Positions 54,341 through 64,000 of a stretch of DNA of 64,000 nucleotides are shown here, in pieces. Under the pieces are notes generated by a model that saw only the letters and a program-made list of their open reading frames with translations, was not told where the DNA came from and did not search any database. Every line of letters begins with the position of its first letter. The stretch's first letter is position 1. The position numbers and the translations under genes were made by a program. Source of the DNA: Aedes albopictus (Eukaryota; Arthropoda; Insecta; Diptera; Culicidae); contig NC_085138.1 of the NCBI RefSeq assembly GCF_035046485.1, positions 362,083,238 to 362,147,237 of the forward strand, read 5' to 3'.

Positions 54341-55790
54341 ATCACGATGGTCCGCCCATCGTGCTCTCTGCGCCCCACGCCTTCTTGTACCAACCGGATG
54401 GTTAGCAAACACTAACTTTGCAGGGTTGTTGTCCGGCATTAGCGCAACATGTCCTGCCCACCGTATCCGTCCAGCTTTAGCCACTTTCAGGATGTTGGGT
54501 TCACCGAGCGAGCTCGTGGTTCATCCTTCTCTGCCACATGCCGTTCTCCTGCACACCGCCGAAGATCGTCCTTAGCACGCGTCGCTCGAAAACTCCGAGT
54601 GCTTGCAGGTCCTCCGGTTTTATTACCGTCTTGTACATGGTACATTTGGTGCAGTTTCTTCTGGAACCCATAGTAGGCACGACTTCCACTGATGATGCGC
54701 CTTCGTATTTCACGGCTCACGTTATTGTCAGCCGTTAGCAAGGAACCGAGGTAGACGAATTCTTCTACCACCTCGAAAACATCTCCGTCTATCGTAACAT
54801 CGCTGTCAAGGTTTGTCCTGTCTCGCTCAGTCCCACCTACCAGCATGTACTTTGTCTTAGCCGCATTCACCACCAGTCCGACCTTTGCTGCTTCACGTAT
54901 CAGGCGGGTGTACTGTTCTGCCACCGTTCCAAATATTCTGGCAATAATATCCATGTCATCCGCAAAACAGACAAATTGGCCGGATTTCGTGATGATCGAA
55001 CCCCGGCTGTTGAACCCGGCTCTTCGCATAACACTTTCCAGGGCGATGTTAAATAGTAGGCAGGAAAGTCCATCATCTTGTCGTAGTCCCCGTCGAGATT
55101 TGAATGAACTGAATAGTTCACCCGAAATCCTTACGCTGTTCTGCACACCGTCCATCGTTGCTCTTATCAGTCTGGTAAGCTCCCCGGATAAGCTGTCTCG
55201 TCCATGGTTTTCCATAGCTCTATGCGATCTATGCTATCGTATGCCGCCTTGATGTCGATGAACAGGTGATGCGTTGGGACTTGGTATTCACGGCATTTCT
55301 GGAGGATTTTGCCGTACGGTGAAGATCTGGTCCGTTGTCGACCGGCCGTCGATAAAACCGGCTTGGTATCTTCCCACGAACTCATTTACTTTAGGCCAAC
55401 TTTTCTGGGCCCATCTTGATGAGTTCTGCTGCGATTCCGTCCTTACCAGCCGCTTTGTTATTTTTGAGCTGGTGGATAGCATCCATAACTTCCCTTAGCG
55501 TGGGAGTTGGTTCGTTCCCGTCCTCTGCTGCACCAACATAGTCATTTCGTCCGCTGCCTTGATCCCCCGTGCCTACAATCTCTTCGCCATTCAGGTGCTC
55601 GTCGAAGTGCTGGTTCCACCTTTCGATCACTTCACGTTTGTCCGTCAGGAGGCTCCCGTCCTTATCCCAGCAGATTTCGGCTTGCGGCACGTAGCCTTTG
55701 CGGGATGCATTGAGCTTATGGTAGAACTTACATGATTCTTGTGAACGGCACAGCAGTTCCATTTCCTCGCTCTCCGCTTCTTCCAATCTA
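54335..55790 (-). pseudogene. LINE RT remnant, minus strand
   Basis: Minus-strand order: EN-RT linker (SCKFYHKLNASRKG, LKNNKAAGKDGIAAELIK), finger region (RYQAGFIDGRSTTDQIF), HHLFIDIKAAYDSIDR (motif A), SRRGLRQDDGLSCLLFNIAL (motif B), VCFADDMDIIAR (motif C), LVVNAAKTKYMLVGG, VEEFVYLGSLLTADNNVSRE and RIRWAGHVALMPDNNPAKL. Some frameshifts break it. The endonuclease and the extreme C-terminus are absent. It is closest to 12,520-13,140 and more distant from 58.9 kb. Confidence 0.85.
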
Positions 55791-56469
55791 TTATGTAAGA
55801 GTATATGAAAAACGAGGGTCTGATGACCATTCGGTCTACACGCTCAAAATTCTTAGTTCAGATATGAGTAAGACCTACGCCAAATCTACCAAATCCCATG
55901 CCGTTCATCGGGCTTGCAAACTTACACAAACTTAAAATCGCTCGCATGATTTTGTTGTGACAGTGACTACCCACTCAATGCAACATTGGTTTGTGCCAAC
56001 TTAAGCAGATGTTAAATATCGTTCACCACGTAGGGTTTTGACCCCATTCCCGGCACTACAGATAAAAAAAATGTGCATTACCCAAGTTCACAACGAAACC
56101 AACGTTTTCGTCTACTTCTTCCAGTATTGTAAACATTCGACATTTTTCACTACCTTCATTTCGTTGCCGCAGTTGGGTGTCAGCTTGCTCTGTTACATTC
56201 GTGCGCTACCGTTACCTCTTACACACGACACGAGCGGTAAAACGAAGTTCAATAAACATAAGAAAGCCTCAAATCAATGTCGTCTGACACGATGACATTT
56301 GTCTAATTCTAGCTTTTCGCATAGATTTACAGCCAATTCCGATTATGAATTTGACTTCAAAGCGGCATGGGCGCCCGAAATGTGAATATGCATACAGGCA
56401 TTGCATTTTTGAGAAATCAAAATGACTGTTTTTGATTTGTTTCTAGTGTCGTAAACTATATGAGTATGA
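55791..56469. other. Unassigned spacer
   Basis: No gene or repeat recognised. Confidence 0.3.
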
Positions 56470-57175
56470 ACAATTCCTCTGCAGTGATTCCATCTGGAAT
56501 TCTTCAAGATATTCCTTCAAAAATTCATCTAGGGATTCCACCATACTTTTCTTTGGGGATTTTTTCTGAGATATCTTTAAAAGGTTATTCCAGTGATTGT
56601 TCAAGTACTGTTTTCGAGGTTTCCTTCAGGAATCTCTTCGGAGAACCTTTAAAGTATTTCTGCGGACATTCCTTCAGATATTCCTTCAAATATTTCTACA
56701 TTTATTTCTTCCAGAATACCGCTGGAGATAGCTCCAATAGTTGCATTTGGAATTATTCGAAGTAGGGTCTTGTACCATTTGGGCAGGTGTACCTATTTTG
56801 GGCACTTACCGCTATAACTTCAAATCGATTGATTTGAATTCTTGTACAGCGTTAGATACTGTACGTGCCTAACTCTATACAAAATTTCAAATCAATCGGT
56901 TTGAAATTGACTTAGTTATAGCGGCAAGTACCCAAAATAGGTACACCTGCCCAAATGGTACAAGACCCTATTTCAGCAGAAATGTCTTCCAGAAATTTTT
57001 TCAGAAAATGTACTAGAGATTATTCAAAAAATAATCCAGGAATTTCTTAAAAAATCCATTAGGAGTCCATTCAAGTATTCCTTCAATAATTCGTCCAGAA
57101 ATTACTGCAGACATGGATTTCTTCAAATTTTTATCCAGGGATTCCTACAGAAATTCTTCCAGGAATTCGCTAACT
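56470..57175 (+). repeat. Degenerate array
   Basis: TTCCTTCAGGAATT-type motifs with irregular period, split by the MITE at 56,765-56,968. It is followed by the border block GGCAGTTTTGTTCTC also seen at 20 kb. Confidence 0.65.
56765..56968. mobile_element. TA-flanked MITE (204 bp)
   Basis: The inverted arms start GGGTCTTGTACCATTTGGGC and extend about 60 bp with few mismatches. TA lies on both sides (56,763-56,764 and 56,969-56,970). Confidence 0.9.
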
Positions 57176-57437
57176 TATTATTTTTGGCAGTTTTGTTCTC
57201 TTCGTCATTGGGGGTTTTATGAAACCTGTTGAACTCAGATTTGGAATCTAAGCCTGCCTACTTTGCAAGCATATTTTGTGGTAAAATTGCCCGATGGCAT
57301 AGCCGCCGTTTCTCGATTAGATTCAGAACAACATGAAACAGAGATAACGCAGCCGCTCGCGGGCACAGTCTGCTGCGTACACAGTGCAAGTGACTGTAAG
57401 CAAGTCAATTGAATATGCTTAATTGAATGCGATTTAA
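57176..57437. other. Array-border sequence
   Basis: 57,180-57,240 matches 20,010-20,070. The rest is unassigned. Confidence 0.45.
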
Positions 57438-58054
57438 CCCTCTAATACCCAATCCCGCCTTTAGACGGGGTATAGATTAAGCATTTTTGTAATTTTTGTT
57501 TCGTGGAAAATCAAAATTTTTATATTTTTGGCTGATATTCAGGACTGTTTTGTATATCTCAAAATAATTTTTGGTGTATTTTAAAGCGTACTTACATTTT
57601 TTAAAAATCATTGAAAAATTTATGTTTTAGTCACCTTTCAGAAGTCATTGTTTATTTTGCTTTCATTCGCTGCAATTAACATATCTTAAATTTTTCCCAA
57701 ATCATTCTATCCTAGTTTAATAGTTTAAGGGAATCGAATACACTCTAAAATTATTTTCCTTAAAATTACACGGAAAATAAAATTTTCCATGAAAAAAAAT
57801 AAATTAAAAATATTTCGGCAATAATCATAAAATCTCAAAATGTTTTTATCTAAAAAAAATCCGTACCCCAAATAGACTACCAGGAAAAATATAAAAGTGT
57901 GGGAATATTCAAAAATAAAAATGAGAAAAATCAAAAACTGATATTCACGAAATCGAGAATTAAAAAGAATCATCTTCAAAAAAAAGGTTTAAATCGATTT
58001 TAGATGACGACAAATGATATTTAGATCAAAATCAAAAATTTGGGTATTAGAGGG
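57438..58054. mobile_element. piggyBac-like MITE (617 bp)
   Basis: Perfect 15-bp inverted ends CCCTCTAATACCCAA are flanked by TTAA on both sides (57,434-57,437 and 58,055-58,058), the piggyBac target. The interior is AT-rich and non-coding. Confidence 0.85.
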
Positions 58055-58804
58055 TTAAATATGTAAACATCACCATTCTTCTGACATGAGCAATTCTCTA
58101 GGGGACCTCTCTACTCCCTTGGATGAACTACACATCAAAATTCATGTTTTCTCCCGTAAGTTTCGATGAATAGAAAAAGTGGATTTGACGTTTGGTTCAT
58201 CCTAGGTGAACCATTTCCCTCGGCCTCTTGAGTTGAATTCAACAGATGACTTGAAAATGAAATGAAATGAATTCAATTCAGTTTGCTTACGCACTGCCCG
58301 AGTGAGTGCGCCCGCAGTGGCATAAAACAAACTCATTGCATCTTTAAATGACTGTTGCGGATTTTTAGAAAAAACTTCCACCCTGCGGTAGCCGCCGAGT
58401 TCTACCGCAGCTGTCAAAGTCCTACCGCAGGCTTGAAAATCATTCTATCATTGAAACTGAAGGCAAAATCAAAGCATGCTTGCAAGGTGAATTACACTGA
58501 AAACCGACAACAAACAATGATCATCGGCGTCGTATTCAAGGCTATCCAAGGCATCGCTAGGGTTCGCTAGGGTAAATCGATGATACCTCAGTGGAAATCA
58601 GTAGTCTGACAGCTGCGGTAGCTTTTCGTTCTACCGTAAAACGGAAAGTTTTCTCTAAATTATCAATAAACACAATCAACTCTCTTTCTGATGCATTATA
58701 ACCTAAGATCTGACAAGCTAAGCACTAGTACCTAGTTTTCCAGCAACTGGCTGAAAGTATTCCCAAATAATCACGCTGTTAAAGCTGTACGTATTGCATA
58801 AATA
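58055..58804. other. Unassigned spacer
   Basis: No gene. A block CTACCGCAG/CTGCGGTAG recurs in both senses at 58,385-58,425 and 58,610-58,635. Confidence 0.35.
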
Positions 58805-58905
58805 ACGCACATATATTGACATGCATTACTCTATATAAAGCATTAAAGTTGAATTAAAGTGGGGAGTGGTGCCTGTATTGTTGAACTCCGATTATACCAG
58901 TAAAA
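58805..58905. repeat. ~100-bp relative of the 9.2-10.7 kb retroposon
   Basis: Shares ATATATTGACAWGCATTACT, a GGGGA block and GATTATACC with 9,375-9,475. It abuts the broken end of the LINE. Confidence 0.5.
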
Positions 58906-59950
58906 TCGTAAGTAACTTCGTATGACGGCGAACTTTGTTCGATGGTAGAGTTCTGCGGGGTCCATAGTAAGTTCGAATTCCTGCCAAAATGCGCCTCTGA
59001 ATTTCTCTGCTGGTGTCGTTGTCGTCGGTCACCAGTGAGCCCAAGTACACGAATTCTTCAACGATTTCATCACCGTCGATATAAATTCGGAGTATCGGGC
59101 GCGGTGGTTCCTTCCTGGAGCCCTTTGCCATCATGTACTTTGTCTTCGACACATTAATGACTATCCGATTCGTCTGGCTTCACTCTTTAGTCGTATGTAC
59201 GTTTCCGCCATCGTCTCAAATTTACGAGCTTCAAAATCAATATCATCAGCGAAACCAAGCAGCTGAACGGACTTCGTAAAAATCGTCCCACTCGTGTTTA
59301 TCCCCGTTCTCCTTATTACACCTTCTAACGCAATGTTGAACAGCAAGCACGAAAGACCATCACCTTGCCGTAAACCTCTGCGAGATTCGAAGAGACTTGA
59401 GACTGTCCCTGATACACGAACTACGCACATCACTCGATCCATCGTCGCTTTGATCAATCGTGTCAGTCTATCCGTGAATCCGTATTCGTGCATAATCTGC
59501 CATAGCTGTTCTCGATCGATTGTATCATACGCCGATTTGAAAACGATGAACAAGTGATGTGTGGGCACCTTGTATTCGCGGCATTTCTGCAACACCTGGA
59601 GCATGGCGAACATCTGGTCCGTTGTAGCGCGTTTACCCATGAATCCAGCCTGATATTGCCCCACGAACTCTCTTGCAATCGGTGATAGTCGGCGGCATAA
59701 AATTTGAGAGAGTATCTTGTAGGCAGCGCTCAGTAGTGTAATCGCGCGGTAGTTCCCGCAATCCAACTTGACGCCGTTTTTGTAGATTGGACACACGATA
59801 CCTTCCATCCATCCCTCCGGTAATACTTCCTCCTGCTGTAGTGCTCTAACCAGTGCTTCTGCACCGTATTTTAGTAGCTCGCTTGGCAGTTGATCTACTC
59901 GCGCGGTACAGCTCTTCCATCGCTTCGCAATCTCGTTCTTCCTGCTGACG
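58906..59950 (-). pseudogene. LINE RT remnant, minus strand
   Basis: Same family as 1,243-2,420. Minus-strand order: DQLPSELLKYGAEAL (near 59,890), a 215-codon frame (59,161-59,808) with CGNYRAITLLSAAYKILSQI, QYQAGFMGKRATTDQMF, HHLFIVFKSAYDTIDR (motif A), SRRGLRQGDGLSCLLFNIAL (motif B) and LGFADDIDF (motif C), then a shifted frame (58,892-59,152) with SKTKYM and VEEFVYLGSLVTDDNDTSRE. It stops at about 58,906, before the C-terminal RWAGH region. It has the most complete RT palm of this family in the window. Confidence 0.85.
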
Positions 59951-61876
59951 CACGGTGTGTTGAAACAGGATTGTTATCGCACTTTCATGAACCTAAAATA
60001 TTTTTTCGTTATAAGTTAACCTTAGCTGTATATATTAAGATTCTGGAGGTTAAAAAATCTTACATCGGGGAAAATTAAAATAAATTCGATTTTAGTAGTT
60101 TACCACTTTTCCCATATGATATGGTATTACGCAAATCTAATGAACATAAACTCCGCTAGAAAAAGTCCCCTTTCTATTAATAAATTTGAAACCATTTAGA
60201 GAGAAACGAATGTCAAAGTCTTGACAACGAGTTTAAATTTGTTTGGCGTTCGTTTCATGTGTCCAGCCCACTACAGTCTGCCGAAAGTCATAAATCATAA
60301 AAGTCTACATTTCATCCATTTAATGGAGGTAAACTTAGTGCGACTCATACATTTGAGGAAGCGTCATACACCTGTAACTCATACCATTTGCAGCACATAC
60401 CCTTTATGTGCTAATTTGCCTGAAATGGCGGGTATTTGTTGCACATACTTTGCATGCCAAACCACATCCACATGGATATTTGCCAAAAAGTATTAGTCAA
60501 CTATACTGAGCGTGCATGACTCTGATCTGTTGAGGACTTTTGTCCATACAAAATCTTAAAATTTTCAAAAACCTTTTTTCCTTGTTACATACTTCTAAAA
60601 TGATACCTATAGGGTTAAGTGAGCTGTTGGGTTTCAAATAACAAAAAGTTGACGCAAAATACATAAGATTGCGTTGTCATATTATGTTAATGCATTCAAA
60701 AATGATTATTCAACATTTGGTTTAAAATAAGGCACACTGTGCCAAGTTAAAACGGGTGGGGTAAGAAGAAACACCAGGTTAACGTGATATTATCTAGTCA
60801 TGATTAGCAATTTGAATGTCATAACAGTTTTTTTAATCAAACAATCATTTGGTCAAGGATAATTATACAAATTGTATTGAAATATTTTTCAAAACATCAC
60901 AAGTTTTTATTAAGAATTTACCGAATGCAACGCATGCTTAATATATGTCAATGTGAATGGCATCTTATAGTATAAGTCTAAAATATATTGGAAACATATC
61001 AATTTGCAAGTAATCTGACGAATTTCAATAATGGTAGTCTCGTGCAGTGATTTTTTTCTATGTTCGTCTGGGGTATCTGTAGTTTTATTTCATAAGACAC
61101 TTTGGTCTTGATAAAAACTACATGCATTTTAATGGTTTCAATGTTATGACTGCATAAAATAAAGTTTTTTTTTCCAAGTAAAATCCCTTCATTTTTGCTA
61201 AGTGAGTTTGACAACAGATTCAGTATGGGGAGAAATGTCTCTTGTCCTTGCAGAGCGTGATGAAAACGAATTAAAAAGTCACCCTTACACTCGATACCTT
61301 CCAACCATATTCTATGTATTATAACTATTTAGCAATCTAAATCTATCCAATTATTCCGAAATAAAGCATAAAATAATCAATAAAAGTTCTTAATAAGTTG
61401 TATTGAAACCTCAAATTGCGTCAATCTTGCCTCACTTTACACATCACTGTTGTTGTTTTTTTAAATATATTTTATGACATGCCCAGAACATTGATGTCTT
61501 CTTAATATTTTTCTACATTTTCAATTTTCATTTTATCTGTAGGTTTAGTTAAATTTGTTCTCAGCATAAACAACAATGGACATGTCTAAAACTAAGCTAA
61601 AAAGAAAATAGAGTTAAGGACTGTTCCTTTTAATTGCACTACGGTTTTGCATTCTTTGATAGATATTTCAACCTCAACTGTTAGGTCATCTTCAGTGTCT
61701 CGTACTTAATCCGATATTTTGTTTACGTACATGTATTCCGTTAACATGCCCAGGTTCATCATCATCAAATCTTAAACTGTTTCAATCAAACATTGATTGA
61801 TTTCACAAAAAAAAGTGATTACATATGCTTACCTTAAAGGGCGTGTGCCGAATGAGTAATCAAAAGCTATTCTCTA
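59951..61876. other. Unassigned AT-rich sequence
   Basis: No gene, RNA gene or clear repeat could be supported over about 1.9 kb. Confidence 0.4.
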
Positions 61877-62282
61877 AGGGCTGATTTTTTCACCTCGGAT
61901 TAACCGGTAAACCAAGCTTACCCATATAGTTAAACCTGGTTTAACGCTTAATTGCTAGTTTCCACTTCGTACGTACTGTGTAAAAAGATAGGACAAGTAA
62001 TGGTCAAGTAATGATTCCGCTTCAAAATTACTTGTGCAGTTCGCAGATGGCAAGTAAGGAAAAAAGTGTAACACTCGTAACGCCTCCCGTGCGAATCAAA
62101 TGGAGCTGTCTCTTTTCCTTGCGGAAAAATAGTCTGCGCTATTATTCCGTAAGGAAAAGTAACGTTTCTCCCCATACTGGAGCAGTTGTCAAAATTACTT
62201 AGGGAAAAAGGTGGAATTTTACTAGAGCGCTCTACTTGGCAACAAGAAACTAAGCTTAAGCCAGGGTGAAACAATCGGCCCT
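61877..62282. mobile_element. Probable MITE (~406 bp)
   Basis: The imperfect inverted ends AGGGCTGATTTTTTCACC and AGGGCCGATTGTTTCACC are followed by similar inner sequence. No clean target duplication was found. The interior is non-coding. Confidence 0.6.
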
Positions 62283-62754
62283 ATGTGTCCAACATGCAAA
62301 CAAAAGTATTCATAGGGTATTGGTTCCCTTCTTAAGCATGTGGCTCCCATTTTCATCCTACGAAAAACAAAGGATTGAAGCGCTGTTTGTTTTGTTTGGT
62401 ATTTTTGTATTTTTTGTTAGAAGTGAGCACCCATGAAAACAAAAAGAACGGAATCAATCGGTGCCGTAATCGCTTGTTTTCGAATAGGATGAATATGGGA
62501 GCGTGAGATTAATGATGGAACACATACCCTAGGATGAATTTTCACTTTTTAGTAAAACATCGAGCCCTGCAAAATCAGAGCACAATATACATAAAAGTTC
62601 TTATTATATTCGAAGAGTTATAAGTATTTCTGCTTAACTAGCTCAAAACAAGTTAATTTACAGTTAACATGAACGTTAAAAAATACGCGTGATTAAGTCA
62701 CCACATTTGTTTAATGATTTCCCAATCGAAGCATCTTTCGTGGCGGGATGCTAA
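62283..62754. other. Unassigned spacer
   Basis: No gene or repeat seen. Confidence 0.3.
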
Positions 62755-62836
62755 CATAAGGCTGAATTTCAAAAGGCTGAATGCACAAAAGGCTGAACAC
62801 GAAAGGCTGAAAGTAACATAAGGCTGAATTTTTGAT
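62755..62836 (+). repeat. Short tandem AAGGCTGAA repeat
   Basis: Five copies of AAGGCTGAA with variable linkers, some preceded by AACAT. The design resembles the TTTGGCATA cluster at 15.5 kb but uses another word. Confidence 0.8.
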
Positions 62837-62839
62837 TAC

Positions 62840-62905
62840 AAAAAGTTTCTGGCCCGAGGGAGAATCGAGCCCGTCACCCTCAGCATGACTACCCGTTCGC
62901 TAACA
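62840..62905 (-). mobile_element. tRNA-like SINE head fragment
   Basis: On the minus strand GTGACGGGCTCGATTCTCCC and CCAGAAACTTTTTG match the head-body junction of the SINE at 51,895-51,945. Confidence 0.65.
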
Positions 62906-62992
62906 CTAGTTTACAAAATAAAATAAAAGTCGTGAACTTCTGTCCACGACCAAAATTTTTGAAGCACAATTTAGCGCTGATTTCGAAACCGT

Positions 62993-63159
62993 TGTGGGGT
63001 GCAATCGAATAAAAACCGCGGCGATTACTTCGAAATAAAACTCTTTATTAATCAAACGTGTTTTACACGAGCGCGTCTTGTTTACTTCTGACAACTCTCT
63101 CTTAGGGTGGTTACGTAAAATACTATTGTCGATAGGGTGGCTCCAAATGGACCGCCACA
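62993..63159 (-). repeat. 3' LTR of a Ty3/gypsy element (167 bp)
   Basis: Read on the minus strand it starts TGTGGCGG directly after a G-rich purine tract (63,160-63,171) and ends ACCCCACA, giving TGTGG/CCACA inverted ends. It contains an AATAAA signal followed by a T-rich stretch. The 5' LTR lies outside the window, so LTR identity and the target duplication could not be checked. Confidence 0.75.
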
Positions 63160-63173
63160 TGCGCCCCCCCCAG

Positions 63174-64000
63174 TTACACCATGAATCGAACACGGTGTCC
63201 TGCTGGCGTTATCACTGTGTGACGATCATCTTGGGGGTAACTTGACAAATTTTGATCGCAGATGAAGGCAGGCTTCACTCGGTCGACTGATACTACCTGT
63301 TTCTTCCCGAACACCAGAATCTCAAAATATTTATCGCTTCGCTTAACAACTTCATATGGTCCTTCATAAGGCTGTTGCAGAGGTCGTTTGACTGCATCGA
63401 TTCGCACGAACACATGGCTGCAATCATTCAATTTAGGGTTCATGAAAACTCGTTCTTTCGAATGACGTGTGCCTTCAGGAGCTTTCAAATCCGAAAACAT
63501 TCGATGTAATTCCTTCGCGAATTCCGTACGGTTGACATCCTGGGCAGGCGAGTCGTAGAATTCTCCTGGGATCCTTAACTGTTGGCCAAACACGAGGTCC
63601 GCTGCCGAACATCGGGAATCCTCACGAAAGGCAGATCTTAATCCAAGTAGTACCAACGGTAGGCGGTCGTGCCAGTTTTTCGGATCGGTGCACATTAATG
63701 CCGCTTTCATCGTACGGTGGAAACGCTCCACCATTCCGTTCGATTGGGGATGATAAGCGGTGGTGTGAATGTGATGTACTCCAAGCAGGTGCGTCAGCTC
63801 TTTGAACACTTCTGACTCAAACTGACGCCCTTGGTCAGTAGTAATTGTTTCAGGTGCGCCATATCGAGAAATCCATTCGGTGTACAAAGCCATTGCTACT
63901 GTCCGAGCCGTAATATCCTGGAGTGGTATTGCTTCGGGCCAACGGGAAAATCGGTCGACAATGGTGAGCAGATAACGGTTTCCCTTGGATGGCGGTAGGG
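63174..64000 (-). CDS. Ty3/gypsy pol, integrase C-terminal part (partial)
   Basis: The C-terminal ~274 residues of a gypsy-class polyprotein; the upstream part lies beyond the right edge. The integrase core joins the retrotransposon DNA to the host genome. Its catalytic triad is complete: Asp15 in [14 protein letters not shown], Asp55 in [10 protein letters not shown] and Glu91 in [10 protein letters not shown], numbered from the window edge, with 35 residues between the last two (DD35E). A C-terminal chromatin- or DNA-binding part follows ([17 protein letters not shown]), and it ends in [11 protein letters not shown], which recalls CsRn1/Mag-like families. The stop codon lies next to the polypurine tract. 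No frameshift is visible, so this copy may be young. Confidence 0.9.
   Translation of the reverse strand, partial: LPPSKGNRYLLTIVDRFSRWPEAIPLQDITARTVAMALYTEWISRYGAPETITTDQGRQFESEVFKELTHLLGVHHIHTTAYHPQSNGMVERFHRTMKAALMCTDPKNWHDRLPLVLLGLRSAFREDSRCSAADLVFGQQLRIPGEFYDSPAQDVNRTEFAKELHRMFSDLKAPEGTRHSKERVFMNPKLNDCSHVFVRIDAVKRPLQQPYEGPYEVVKRSDKYFEILVFGKKQVVSVDRVKPAFICDQNLSSYPQDDRHTVITPAGHRVRFMV

Noticed and set aside
1..64000. Endogenous viral elements or toxin genes
   Set aside because: No viral replicase, glycoprotein or nucleocapsid-like motif was recognised in any open frame. The gypsy element shows pol only, with no envelope gene after the integrase.

Overview
The window looks like transposon-rich, non-coding DNA from a culicine mosquito, most likely Aedes. 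No intact conserved host protein gene is recognisable. The organism call rests on a Feilai-like tRNA-derived SINE with AAG-type tails and 13-bp target duplications, a LOA-clade (Lian-like) LINE with EN, RT and RNase H domains, Jockey-clade (Juan-like) LINE remnants, several LINE remnants with short TAAG-type tails, many TA-flanked MITEs, and long degenerate arrays of TTCCTCCAGGAATT-like motifs. All family names come from motif reading and were not searched.

Layout. 1-13.4 kb: nested, mostly minus-strand LINE remnants, MITEs, a foldback element carrying a tRNA-like head, and hairpin elements. 13.5-14.7 kb: a GC-rich single-copy-looking island with an Inr+DPE promoter. 15-20.4 kb: degenerate arrays with an inverted MITE pair, a Feilai copy and a MITE with 7-bp target duplications. 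21-26.1 kb: a ~180-bp tandem repeat containing an exact 309-bp copy of sequence from 25.7 kb, and another GC-rich island with a strong splice donor at 24,074. 26.1-28.4 kb: arrays and repeats. 30.7-31.7 kb: a possible small minus-strand host gene with Inr+DPE. 32.3-35.8 kb: a LINE split by a 1.33-kb TA-flanked element. 35.9-42.3 kb: SINEs, arrays, and a 2.3-kb hAT-like element filled by a degenerate array. 42.6-47.8 kb: an almost complete LOA-type LINE between identical 347-bp direct repeats. 47.8-52.2 kb: array, SINEs, foldback. 52.6-53.8 kb: GC-rich island with a splice donor. 54.1-60 kb: two LINE remnants, two MITEs (one piggyBac-like) and an array. 60-62.3 kb: AT-rich sequence with one MITE. 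62.7-64 kb: the 3' end of a Ty3/gypsy element, running off the right edge.

How it fits together. Nearly all coding transposon remnants lie on the minus strand, while the good splice donors in the GC-rich islands lie on the plus strand. The simplest reading is the long 5' intronic region of a plus-strand host gene that tolerates antisense insertions. A one-sided piRNA cluster would look similar. Both are inferences. The most unusual structures are two insertions flanked by very long direct duplications (347 and 294 bp), the array-filled hAT-like element, and two copies of a MITE family with 7-bp target duplications.
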